DNA from: Viola odorata | Taxonomy: Eukaryota; Streptophyta; Magnoliopsida; Malpighiales; Violaceae | Length of the DNA: 64,000 nucleotides | Assembly (NCBI GenBank): GCA_963691705.1 | Contig: OY829544.1 | Location: 40,631,917-40,695,916 of the forward strand | Direction of reading: 5' to 3' | In this document: in pieces, positions 11,703 through 23,010 of the stretch | Layout: each line of letters opens with the position of its first letter | How positions within the stretch are numbered: the first letter of the stretch is position 1 | Made by a program: the position numbers and the translations under genes | The notes under the pieces: generated by a model | Told to the model about the DNA's origin: nothing | The model's input: only the letters and a program-made list of their open reading frames with translations | The model's database searches: none

Positions 11703-14254
11703 TTGTTTTCATTTCGAAATGAAAACGAAAATTTTCGGATTGAAAACTCATGTGTAAGTTTTGAAAACAACAAAAACCTGTTTTCAAAATTTTACAAAGG
11801 AATGTCTCCATTTGCAAAACTCGGTTCTCCATTTGCAAAATTAAATAAAACTTTCATAATACCAACTCTACTCCTTACTCATCTCTACCTCCTCTTCGCG
11901 AAATGCTTTCTGTCACTCCCATCAAGTTCTCATCCTCAACCCTAAATTCCATTCCCTTCTTCGACATCAAGCTCTCGTCCTCAACCCAGCATCAACCTCT
12001 CGTCCTCAGTCCAGCGCTGCGGACACAGAAGACCGAACCTGCTCTCAACTCTCCATCACCCAGCACCAAGGATAGCAAGTACTGAATCAAGTACAACCCT
12101 CTAGTCTTTTCTTTCTTCCTTTCTCTCAAAACCTGCAAAATCTTGTCCAAAGAAACGAGTCCTCTCCTCTTTTAGATTTGAGTTTTTTTTTGTTATTTTC
12201 GTATTTGATTTTTTCTTAGATCTGAAGCATGTTAGTTGTCAATAAAGCCGGCTAGGGTTAGGTTTTGTTTATTTTCCTGATCAATTCAATAAAGATCGGG
12301 TAGATTCTTGTATTGGTGCAACTTTATCTTGATTCTTGTCCAACATCTAGGGTTTTGGTAAGTTTTATTGTTCGATTTGCTCTGTTACTTATTTCATCTT
12401 GTTTAATCATGTTCTTTTTTTCTTTTATACTGTTTGGTTCTGATTCAATTTATTGATAGTGAAATGAAGCATGGATTCAGAGCATGTGTGCTGAGATTAG
12501 TTTTGTAGATTTGTGAAATTCTGAGATTAGTTTTGTAGTTTTGTGAAATTCTTTTGTAGATTAGTTTTGCTTTATGATTAGTGGTTGGATTAGATTTAAG
12601 TTTCTCAAATGCTGAAATTAAAGGAACTTTCAGCCTTTTCTTCATTGCATCTGCACTGCTCTAATGTTGTATTCTCATTGCACATGTCAATGTTGCGCAA
12701 TCCTAGGACTTTTCAGAAGTGTGTGAGTTTGTTTAGTTTTTGAAGTTTCTCAAGTTATAGATAGAAAGTTAGGGGTTGTATTTATTTTTATCTTTTCGTA
12801 TCAATAGAATCCCTTAGATGACCCGAATTCTAAACTTAGAGATGGTTGTGGATCATTTGATCTTTTGCCGTAGAAAATGACTTGATGCCTCATTGAGTTG
12901 CTGCTCTTTTCCATCATGTTTGTGCAGTTAGTTCTTTTGATGCTTATTGCTTTTACCATTGGGGTAGTTATACATGGAATGGATTCTTGAAACTATGTAA
13001 TTTACAATGTTATGTAAAACTGTTGTTTAATTAGCGCTAGCTCCTACGAATTGATGGTTCTCATTCGATTGATTCTCTGAATTTCTAATGAACATGGACA
13101 AGGATGTCATGGCAGAATTATAGAAGGGGAGAAGGATTCACCTTCTCTACTCGTGTTGTCTATATAGTTTACTTGCAGATCATCTTGTTGCCAAGTTTCT
13201 TCTGTTTTCAGACCATTTGCTTGACATTGAACCGCACTAATTCTTACTGCCAAGGATCTCATTTCTTACTTAGTGAAATCTGCTTCTTTGTTTCAACTTG
13301 TAGATACCACTAAGTAGGGTGCATTCCATATTGGGGAGGGTTATTGTTGTGCATGTTGATCCTGACGATATTGGGGAGGGCTGTTGTTAGTATTTCTGTT
13401 TTGTTACATTATATCTAGTATCAGTTAACATACTATTTACCATATTTTTGACAAAAGATCTTATAAGATGTAGTCAATGCTGTATTCAATGGTATATTTT
13501 TTTCTTCTAGAATTAGAACATAATTTATGCCACTATTTAAAAATAAATAGCATAGGAATGTACTTTTGTTCAAGAAAATATAGATTTTATTTCATTTCCT
13601 TTCCAAAATGGTCTGCAATACCAAACTGTGTAGGTGGATACTACTACCAAGGGAACCATGTATCAGGAAGGAAAATGCGGTGTTCAAGTTTTGTTTAACT
13701 GTTTGATGATATATAAATTGAAGTTAATAAATCATACTTGTAGTCTCTTAATAATAATGATGTGATGATGATTATTATAGAGGAAACAACTGGCTCTGAA
13801 TCCATATATGCAGTAATGCAAGTGCAGTGGGTGTGCATCAAAGAAGTACTAGAAAATTTTAGAGTTAAATAAAATAAAAGCTGAGAATAAGCTTATTGGT
13901 CCTAGGAAAGGTTTATATAAGTAATTACACTATCATGTGTTACGGTTGAACCTTTTGTACCTTTCTCTTTCAAGTTTGAAAAGATATTTTATATCTGATT
14001 TCTTCCATCTATGATAATTAATTGACGAATTTCTTGTAAGGTCCACCTACTGTTTATTATACTATCATTTATTTGTTATTATCTAATATAACATGTGGTA
14101 TAAATATAAACAAACTGTTGATGTATTGTGAACATATGCATGTGTGTATATATGAAGTATATGTGGTTTCCATGTGTTGAATTATGACATTGATGCTCAT
14201 ACAACAGTCTTTATGTGATCTAGTTTTAGGTGCTACAGATCATTTAAACGCATC
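11703..14254 (+). other. Left non-coding part of the Harbinger element
   Basis: About 2.5 kb between the left end and ORF1 with no family-recognisable coding sequence. The first few hundred bases are C/T-rich and could be a 5' UTR exon of ORF1. A short T/G-rich tandem (CTGAGATTAGTTTTGTAG and variants) lies near 12490-12560, and two copies of ATATTGGGGAGGG lie near 13330-13380. Confidence 0.4.
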
Positions 14255-15227
14255 ATGGCTGGACGGAGACACGAGGGTGAAGATGAGGCAAAATGGTCTG
14301 ACAAGAATGAAGAAATATTTCTACAAATTCTGCACGATCGAGTGAAGAAAGATCCTAACGGTGCACCCACCTTCAAGAGTTCAGACTGGAACGATATTGA
14401 TTAAGAAATGTTTCTGGCCTCTAGGGAAAAGTACGGTGGAATGAAGTTGGTGGGTAAATACAATCGTCTAAGGGTGAAGCATCGACAATTTTTAAAATTG
14501 TTAGAGCATACTGGAGTCACTTACCTATCAGGCTTGAACACTGTCAATGCCCCAGAAGATGTGTGGCAAATGTTCTTCCTGGTATGTTAAACATTGTCAC
14601 ATATTAACGTTGTTCCATAACTTTATACATTCCTGTTATTGATACTGTTTTACACATTTACAGAAAAATAGGAACTATAGGACATTTAGAAGGAAAGGTT
14701 GTCCACACTACGAGTTGCTAGGTCTGGTGTTTAATAAATCTACAGCTACGGGACATCTGTGTCACTCCTCTTCGCAATTGCCACCTACATCTGATGAGGA
14801 GCGTGAAACCGAAGAAGAATTTCTGCATCATGGTGTTCACATTGACGTAGGTGATGGAACACCAGACTGTGGGAGCTCGCAAGGAAAACGTCCTTATTCT
14901 GGTGCACTTCCAGCTGCCAGGCGCGCCAAGAAGGGTAAATCCTCTAAGTTGGACTCCTGCATGGATCAGTTCGCTTCATCACAGAGTGCTAAGACAGAGT
15001 ATTTTAATGCAAAGGCCAAGAAGTACAAAATTGAGCAAGGTGAAGTTACAAGTCCAAACAAAGAAGCTGATTCGATTGTTGGGTGTATCGAGGCTATGGG
15101 GAAGGTGGATGAGGTTTCAGATGCAGCGTACATCAAAGCACTTGAGAGGTTCAAGGATCCTTACTGGAGGAAAGTCTTCGCCACGTTGTCGATTGAGAAG
15201 AAGTTGTGGTTGCAGAGCTTGGCGTGA
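14255..15227 (+). pseudogene. Harbinger ORF1: Myb/SANT-like DNA-binding protein, broken
   Basis: Two exons, 14255-14581 and 14664-15227, join in frame. The N-terminal half fits the plant Myb/SANT-like domain found in Harbinger ORF1 and in L10-interacting-MYB-type proteins: AKWSDKNEEIFLQIL, then a YGGMKLVGKYNRLRVKHRQF helix. Exon 2 begins KNRNYRTFRRKGCPHYELLG, the usual end of the domain. The tail is Ser/Lys-rich and then helical (DPYWRKVFATLSIEKKLWL). In active elements this protein acts with the transposase at the element ends. A TAA at 14402-14404 interrupts the domain after DWNDID; the reading frame continues unchanged afterwards, so this looks like a single-base nonsense change. Otherwise it is well preserved, implying recent loss. 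Confidence 0.85.
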
Positions 15228-16411
15228 TTGGATGACGTCTTCCATTTCCCATGTTTATTTGGATGTAATATTTAGAACTGTTTGCGGAGTTTGAGTAATG
15301 CAGACTATGTAGAAACTTATTACGATGTTTATTTGTGTGCTGTAATATTTTTAAGTGTTTGTGCACTTTCAGTAATTTTATGTTCTTGTGTGATGTAATA
15401 TTTATAACTGTTTCTGCAGTTTGAGTAATGCAGACTATGTAGTGACTTATGCCACTATTATTTGGACATTGTTGTAACTAGTAAAGCAACTAGTTGAAAT
15501 TAGGTATCCAATGAAGAAATGTCTGTGCACTGAATGGGATCAGGATAACAGGGGTTGATGTATGTACATTATCACTTGCAAGATTATTTCCCATCCCAGT
15601 CGATGATCTGGTGTCATAAGTCATAACACTCATTTTTGTGTACCATGTACGTGAATCATGCTTGAAAAATAAGTCATAACACTCATTTTTATGTACTTCA
15701 GTTGAGATATAAACGGAGGTTATGAACCCAAAATCTTTGTTACTTTCCTCAATACTGAAATAGGCCTTTGGATTGGTAAGGCCATCTTACTTTAGTATAT
15801 AGGGAATTAAGGGATATCTTTCAATTTTGGTAGCAAGAATATAAAAACTAAATTTATAACTTTTTAGTGAGTGCAAAAACCATATTTACTATTTAATTTA
15901 ATTTAATTTATTAATAAGTTTTCAAAATTATTTTGGAATTGAAAGGAAAGAAAGAAATATTTTATTTTGTATTTTTGGAAAGAAGAAAAATCAATAAAAG
16001 AATAGGGCATTATTGAGTGGTTGAAGAGTGGGCATAAAAGAATATGGACTTTGCATCTTTTTGATAGAATAGAACAGGTCAATACTTGAATCCATCAAAA
16101 TGGCCATAAAATCCAACTATGGAAGACAACATTCCACCATACACAGGGGTGCATTACTCAAAACAAGCACAACGTTTTCAACATTCCAGAATCTGTTAAA
16201 AATAATACACCAAACTTATGGCCACAACCCTAATTGATAACGTAGAAGAACCATTGCACAATTAAGGAACTTATTAAACTATACATTTAAAACTCATCAT
16301 ACCAAAAGCTCAACCCACAGTCTGTCATCCAATTGGACGTGAATTTTTAGTCTTTCATTACACAATACCACAAGTAATTAGAATAAGAGACAACAAATAG
16401 AACCTAATCAA

Positions 16412-16597
16412 CTATCGGGATCCAGGAAATCCATGGCCAAACATGTCCAGAGCATCATTTGCAGCCCTGACAATGTCCAGTGACATATACAGAGCAGCCC
16501 TCTTTGGCTGCAAAAGGGCAACCGCAATGCCCAGGTCCACCAGACAGTCCCCAATTTGATTAACAACAACCATCATTTGTTCATCATCATCATCCAT
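16412..16597 (-). CDS. Short acidic-start ORF inside Harbinger, unknown
   Basis: A 61-residue ORF that opens MDDDDEQMMVVV and has an amphipathic, Ala/Leu-rich remainder. It lies on the same strand as, and downstream of, the GRF pseudogene, so it may be a 3' exon or a separate relic. I do not recognise it. Its length is near what chance allows. Confidence 0.2.
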   Translation of the reverse strand: MDDDDEQMMVVVNQIGDCLVDLGIAVALLQPKRAALYMSLDIVRAANDALDMFGHGFPGSR

Positions 16598-17009
16598 TCA
16601 GGCATCTGCCTTCTTTGTATATCGAAGGCTGAAACTATGAACACCAGAAGAAGAAAAAACAAAGCAAACAAGTAGCTAACGACTATGACTGAAAGTAGTG
16701 TAAACTTGAAGCAGTAAAGATAGACAGCAGACAAACAAGCATGACACAGACATCCTAAGCACCACTACACTAAATTTACTGATTTTCTAATGCTTGAGCA
16801 ACACAACACATAATCATCCTGAACCAGAAACATAATTTCCACTAGCAAACTTGACACATTGCTCACAATCAGGGAAATTACAGAGGATAAATTGACACGC
16901 CAACTGAGTACAACCCAGAAAGCATAAAATTACAAATGAGGAACGCATCATCAAACACATTGTTCTTTCTCTCCCGCAGTTCATACTTATCAGAACACCA
17001 ACAATACAA

Positions 17010-17469
17010 TTAAAATACCATTACAGTTGCAGCAACAACCACACATATGACACACAACCAAATTGCAAAATTCAAAATACCCTTCAACTCCCCCAATCTC
17101 AGCCTATCTAATTCGTTGTGCAAACAGGAAACCTCAGCTACCGTTTCCATGTGAGCATCCTACAAGCGCTCAAACTTTTGATTTAATGCCCTTAATTCTG
17201 ACTGCAAATTCTCTTCGCTATTTAACAGCATATGAACCACATCTCTACCCCTTTTGTGACAAGCGTTCACTATCATGCCAAGAGAAATACTTACATTGGT
17301 GTTTCCGACAAGAGAAAAACCTTCTGCCTACGTTATCCTCCTTCCAACTAACCCACATGAAAGATTTCAACCCACAGTAGCAAACCCTTGGTGCTCCTTC
17401 GTAGTTTTCATCTCCGACTTGAGTGTTCCTCCTCCATGTGCGCTTCGAACAAGAAGAGCTCTCTGACAT
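17010..17469 (-). pseudogene. GRF zinc-finger / coiled-coil / TM protein, broken
   Basis: The ORF opens MSESSSCSKRTWRRN and then shows a complete GRF zinc finger: CYCG, GRRFFSC and CKYFSWHD supply the spaced Cys/His ligands and the aromatic core. The frame then shifts near 17266 and continues in another frame with a predicted coiled coil (LQSELRALNQKFERL), a TAG at 17160-17162, more heptad-like sequence and a final hydrophobic helix (FAIWLCVICVVVAATVMVF) ending at 17010. GRF finger, coiled coil and C-terminal membrane anchor is the layout of the plant At4g04775-like family. GRF fingers bind single-stranded nucleic acid in other proteins. It lies antisense between the Harbinger ORF1 and transposase genes, either as cargo or a nested insert. 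Confidence 0.75.
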
Positions 17470-17532
17470 TGTACTACGGTTTAGGTTGCACGAATCGATC
17501 GGGGTAGTTAAGTGGGGGTGGGTCTAGAGTGA

Positions 17533-17604
17533 GGTGGCCGGGACTCGGTGGTGAGAGGGAGGTGGTCGGGACTCGGTGGTGAGAGGGAGGTGGCCGGGAC
17601 TCGG
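17533..17604 (+). repeat. 28-bp minisatellite, 2.6 copies
   Basis: The unit starts GGTGGCCGGGACTCGGTGG and repeats at 17533, 17561 and 17589 (partial) with one substitution. It is much richer in G than its surroundings and lies just upstream of the GRF pseudogene start, in its promoter or 5' UTR. Confidence 0.85.
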
Positions 17605-18006
17605 CTTTGCTCTTGGATTTGGTGCCGCGGAAGGATATGGGTGTTGGGTGTTTAGGTTTAGACGAGGACGAGAAGAGGAGCAGAGGACGAGTTCAATTTG
17701 GTGCCGAGGAAGAAGGACATGGATTTTTAGTGGGTTGGGATTTTAGGTAATTAGATTTTTAGATTTTTGTTAGTTAATTAATTATGATAATACATTAATT
17801 ATTTATTTATTTATATTTACTCTTTAATTAATTAGTTAAAATATTTCTGATTTTCAAAAAAATAAATTGAATTGTTTAATATTAAATCTGATCGAACAAA
17901 AACTTTTACGTTAGGGACTTGTGGGTGCCCAAAGCCGACAATTAGGATTATTTCAAGTGACTAAAATAATAAAACTTATTCCTATACTAGTAGTAATAAT
18001 GAAAAT

Positions 18007-18192
18007 GCACGATTGAGGGGACCATTTCTGAAGGAAATTGTTTCAATGCCCGTGGTTATACAGGGCAACAAATGGGGACAAACAAATAAAACGAATAGGA
18101 GATACAATACTAATAATCCATGTGCATGATTGTGGGGATAATTATTGAAGGAAACATGGCAATGCTCGTGGATATACAGGGACAAAAATAGT
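18007..18192 (+). repeat. Two diverged direct copies, offset about 118 bp
   Basis: A stretch near 18007-18075 (GCACGATTGAGGGGACC, later CCCGTGGTTATACAGGG) recurs near 18125-18190 (GCATGATTGTGGGGATA, later CTCGTGGATATACAGGG). The copies are about three-quarters alike by eye. No function is evident. Confidence 0.65.
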
Positions 18193-18460
18193 GATAGCCA
18201 TATCACAATAAATAAGAGATCAAGTAACCAGTATGCGTAGGAAGGAATAAAATAGAAATCAAGAGGGAGCGGCAAACGCAAAGCAGGTCATCACGAAATT
18301 AAGTTTGGTATTGTTCACTATCCTGTAGTTCCTACTCATATTCACTTCTTTGTAGTTCTATTTGTTTCCTCTACTGGATTTTAGGTATATGGGTTTGTTG
18401 GTGTTGTAGGAATTATTTTCGTAAAATAATTTCAGCGCTTTATTTATAATGCAGGTAGAA

Positions 18461-20201
18461 ATGACACAATATTATGATAATACCAACTCAACATGTTATG
18501 TTGTCAATTCAAGTGATGATGGTTCTACTGATGATGATGATGATGATGACTTGGAAGAATTACTGCAGGTTCATAGGCTAGCGCAAGCTGAAAGCAGCCG
18601 TGTTGCAAGGACGCCTTGTCGCACATCTATGCTTAGCGGTAGGGCTTATATCAATGAGGCCTTAGCGGGAAATCCCACTGTATGTTATGAGAATTATCGT
18701 ATGTGACCACATGTTTTTATGAACTTATGTGATAGGCTCAAAACTATGGGTTTACTATGCGCGACCAGCGAAGTTACTGTGGAAGAGGGTCTGGCAATGG
18801 GGTTATCTGTATTATGTCATAGGCAAACTCAGAGGGTTATAGCAAACCGATTTCAGCATTCTACTAGGACCGTGCACATGTGGGTGAAGAATGTCATACG
18901 TGCTTTGGCTGCTTTAGCAACTGATTTGATCAAACATGTCAACAGAGGACCAGTTCAACCAGAAATTCTTGAGAATCCCAATTGGTATCCATATTTTTAG
19001 GTGCGCATCTCTGTTAGGAATTGAAGATACTTACAAATTACTGAAGTTTACAGCAAGTTGAATTCCAAAAAACAACTGCACTTGCTACATTAATATGAGA
19101 CATATGTCGAGGAGTGTCAATGATATATGCCATTATAAATATTGCAATCCGTATAACTCAAACTTTTATGTATGCCATTTACTCAATTTATGCATAAATA
19201 GGAATGAAAAAAAGGAACATGGTTAAATTTTTAAATGATTTATTTAATTTTCGTGTTTATGAAATATTCACATTTAAATCTAATTTAATGTTTAATTTAA
19301 TCCAAACGTTCATAAAAAAAATTCAATCAAATTCTTATATGATTATTTTAGTTACTATATTTATAAAAATTACTGAAGTTTAAAGCTAACTCTGATATAT
19401 ACTTCTTTTACTTCCTCTCAGAAATGCATAGGCGCAATTGATGGAACTCATGTTGCAGCCTGGACTCCTGCTTCTAAACAAAGAACTTTTCGGGGTAGAA
19501 AATCACTAATTACGCAAAATGTTATGGCCGTGTGTTCGCATGATTTGATGTTCACTTTTGTTTATTCTGGTTGGGAAGGCACAGCTAATGATTCACGTGT
19601 GTTTCTTGATGCGCTAACAAGGCAGGACAATCAATTCCCTATGCCACCACCAGGTAAAACACAATTTATTGAATTTCATAACAATATGCAATGTTTATAT
19701 TGTTTGCCAGTTTGAGATTTGAACATATCATTTGCAGATTATTATTACGCTGTCGATGCTGGCTACCCAAATATTCCGGGTTTTTTTGCTCCTTATCGTG
19801 GTGAACGATACCATCGAAGCGATTTCCAAGGACGGGGGAGAATAAGAACAAAATATGAATTATTTAACTACAGACATTCATCTTTGCGAAATGTTATTGA
19901 AAGGGCCTTTGGCATTCTCAAAGCTAGATTACCTATATTAAAGTCTATTCCGAATTACCCACTTCGATGTCAAAAATTGATGCCTATAGTTTGTTGTGCA
20001 CTTCATTATTTTATTCGCAGCGAAGATAGAGTTGATCAATTATTCACTGAATTTGGCGAGGACGGTGTGGAAAATACTGATGAAGACCGAGATGATGAGA
20101 TGCAAGAAGGTATACAAGTGAATATGTCACAACATCAACAGATGAATGCTGTTAGGGAAGACATTGCAAATGAATTGTGGGCTCATCGTAATAATCGTTA
20201 G
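18461..20201 (+). pseudogene. PIF/Harbinger DDE transposase (HARBI1-like), broken
   Basis: Exons about 18461-19000, 19422-19653 and 19738-20201. The start at 18461 follows a good 3' splice signal at 18453, suggesting a 5' UTR intron. The N-terminal part has the acidic run DDDDDDD and a helical domain. The catalytic domain is complete by motif: KCIGAIDGTHV, GWEGTANDSRVF, YYYAVDAGYPN and HSSLRNVIERAFGILKARL hold the D, D and E signatures of the Harbinger DDE_Tnp_4 type. The tail is acidic (NTDEDRDDEMQE). The enzyme would excise and insert the element at TTA/TAA sites. Two stops break it: TGA at 18704-18706 after CYENYRM, and TAG at 18998-19000 directly before the first GT donor. Both sit in otherwise collinear sequence, so they look like point mutations. 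Confidence 0.88.
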
Positions 20202-20529
20202 ATTACAAGGGAGCAACGAGTGAAGTGAAGTACATTTCCTATGTAATTTTTTAATCAATTACTATATTAGTAGATTGCTTTTATTTTCATGTAGGAATAT
20301 GAATTGCAATATTTAAATGCAATATTAGAAGATTGATATTATATTTAATAAGTTTTTCCTTTTTAAAATGACTATTTTTATTTTAAGTTTCTAAATTAAT
20401 AAAACTTTTTTCCATATTTATTTCATATTGAATATATTCAAATAAACAATTAGGATTATTAAAATAATTTTCAAATGATTTCTTCTTTTCATTACAAATA
20501 TTTTCGGTTTTCCAGAAAAAATGAAAACG

Positions 20530-20644
20530 CGCGAAGTAAACACGTTTTTCAGTTTTCAGATCAGGAAATTCTTACATTCAGTGCGAAGTAAACGCGTTCT
20601 CTAGTTTTTCTGATCAGGAAACAAGCGCGAAGTAAACGCGTTTT
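20530..20644 (+). repeat. Harbinger subterminal 19-mers, three right-end copies
   Basis: CGCGAAGTAAACACGTTTT at 20530-20548, a variant at 20582-20600 (TGCGAAGTAAACGCGTTCT) and CGCGAAGTAAACGCGTTTT at 20626-20644. Spacing is 52 and 44 bp. Intervening segments also repeat (CAGTTTTCAGATCAGGAAA-like). They are inverted relative to the single left-end copy at 11684. Confidence 0.85.
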
Positions 20645-20744
20645 TCAGTTTTCAGAATGAAAATAAACAGCAAATTGAAAATTGAAAATTCTCAAAAACA
20701 GCAAATTTTCAATTTGAAAATTCTCCCAGGTAAACGTACCCTAA

Positions 20745-23010
20745 AGTTTTCTTCATAAACCATGGTAGAATAAAAATTAAAAAAATCTTTTTTTAGCTAA
20801 GCAGCATGAGAATAGTCCCTATGTTGGTAAATTTCCCCGAATGTACTACTCCCTTTTTAAATTATAGATAACAATGTAATTGTCAAAATCGATTGTATAA
20901 AGATGGATACTTGCATTATTTCTAAAACAAAGTTCGGTTATATAAATTGATAGATCAGAAATCTCTTTAATCTCTCTAATCGTGCTAGTTAGTAAACATC
21001 CTCTCGGTAGGTTACGAAATTTCTATTAAATACACCTGGTTTATCTAAAGCACTATTCGCCAATAATGTAAACTTTGCAAAGTACATGTGCTTTACAATG
21101 ATAATTTCACATCAGCCGCATTCAAAGCTATGAAATCAGCAAGGAATTACAGTTAAAACAGTACCAATTATGAGGCAACTACTCAGTTTCAGCCTTTCAG
21201 GTCCATGAGCAACAAAGACTCTCAACAGCCAAGGATGAAATGAGCAGAACTTATAGCCTCCTGTATCCAAAAGGCTCGAGGACTAATCCTTGAGCAATGT
21301 TCTATGTTATTTTCCTCTAATAAAACAGACCAAGTAATGCCGTAATGCCGTAATGCCTCAGAGATCCATATTGCATCGACATTCACTTGTTGTATGGTAG
21401 TTTCCCATATAGCAATATACACTTTGATTCCAAACTTTGAGCTCATATAACTCATGAACAACCAAATTCAGTATACAATTCAAGCAATGCCATATGTAGC
21501 CTAAGAGATCCATACAGCGAGTGCGGTAGCATGTACTGCATAGAAGAAATACTAGTTGCATTACAGATATTATGAACAAGAAAGATATTCGGCGTAAAGC
21601 AGCGTGGCAAATGTGCAAAAGCAGGAGCCAGGTTTCGGTAAAGAGATTTTGAGGCTACCTTTGTTACACTTTCAAATTCATGGCATCCATCAGTTTCTCT
21701 ATTTCAGAATTTGGAAGCATCCCGATAGTATCTTTGCCTGGAAATTTCATAAGAGAACTATGTACATAAATGACAAGAATGCTATCAAACAAATATAATG
21801 AATTCCTTTTCTTGAAGAAAAGAATCACAGACTGAAAAAGAAATCCAATGGAAAGAATCACTTGGATACTGTGGCCTCCATAAATGCAAAACAAGCTAAA
21901 GAATATGTTTTTTCATAATCGTAAAGTGTTCTTTATAGTAACCAAAAGGATTTTTTGAAAAACAAAAATATGGAACCAAATCAAGCAAAGGAGCCAAAGT
22001 CTAAACTAAGTTCATTACTGAGCTCATGGAGGGGCACAGAAGCTTACCTTGGCAGACTGCTGGTGACATCAAAGTCTCACGTGACCTCCTGCTGCAAGCT
22101 CACGATCCATTACTATTTGGTTTTACGGATTACATCTTCTCCGTGTAACTTACCTTAAAAACCAAGCCTGAACAAGTATACAAGAAACCCTAACTATTCC
22201 CAATTGTATACGCATCAAACTAGCCTCACTTCTCCACTGCACTGAAGAGAACTCAGGTTCACAAAGCTGCCCTACCACAGTTACAACTTACAAAGCCAAC
22301 CATTCCACGTCATAAGTGTCATGATATACAATAGTATACTAGGAAGTGTCATTTCATTTTTCCCATGAGAAAAGTTTACAATCCAACAACAGAAATTGGA
22401 CAAAGCTTATCCTTTGGAAAAGATGCATGCAGAATCACTTCTTTCATTTGCAACCTACATCTCTGCCCTATATCACAGACACCATGAATCAATCCAACAG
22501 AATTAATAGTAAACCATATAAATGGCTCCATCGCCATTATCTACCATCTATTGGTGTAACCAAACCTCTTAGGTTCTCCACCAGACTCACGATTAAGTAA
22601 TTAGGTGAAGCACAGTAATTGCAAAAGAAAATTCTTACAGACAACCTAGAACTTGAGAAGACAATTTCTTTCCACAACTTCACTCTTCAAAAGAGAGAAC
22701 AAAAAAAATCACAGACCACCGGGCAGCTAGTTGAATAAGATATATCTTCATTTCAACAAAAAATATGTAAAGGAAACAATGAAAATGTACCTTCATCAAA
22801 AGGGCAAGCACAAAATTCACATTATCCATTGATAAAAGTACACGATGATACGAAAAAGGCACTAAATTTTCACATAAATCTGGATCTAAGTTACAAGCTC
22901 AATATCAAAGAATGCTACGAGCACAAGGAAACCACAAATCCCTCATTGAACAAAAAGAAGAAGAAAAAAGAAGACAGCAATCTGTAAGATAATGGCCACA
23001 TAACTATTGG
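20745..23010. other. Intergenic sequence and probable TML 3' flank
   Basis: About 2.3 kb of ordinary AT-rich sequence with short ORFs only. The part nearest 23010 should be the TML 3' UTR. No repeat or coding signature was recognised. Confidence 0.4.

Larger units (their letters stand above)
11623..20741 (+). mobile_element. PIF/Harbinger transposon, about 9.1 kb, non-functional
   Basis: The borders are supported by a 3-bp TAA duplication at 11620-11622 and 20742-20744, and by short imperfect terminal inverted repeats (GGCTGTGTTTA on the left; the right end reads GGGTACGTTTA on the minus strand, 8 of 11 matching). Just inside, a 19-bp subterminal motif occurs inverted at the left and three times at the right. 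Inside are the two genes expected of the superfamily, a Myb/SANT-like ORF1 and a DDE transposase, plus an antisense GRF zinc-finger gene. Plant Harbingers are usually a few kilobases, so this is a large member or contains nested insertions that I did not resolve. Premature stops in all three genes indicate it cannot move on its own. Confidence 0.85.

Noticed and set aside
11421..11945. 174-residue plus-strand ORF across the CAP-D2 upstream region
   Set aside because: It crosses the Harbinger left end and TIR; poly-Phe/Lys content reflects A/T runs, not a gene.
20820..20960. Possible partial Stowaway MITE (ACTCCC near 20849)
   Set aside because: Only one end resembles a TIR; no matching second end or TA duplication found.
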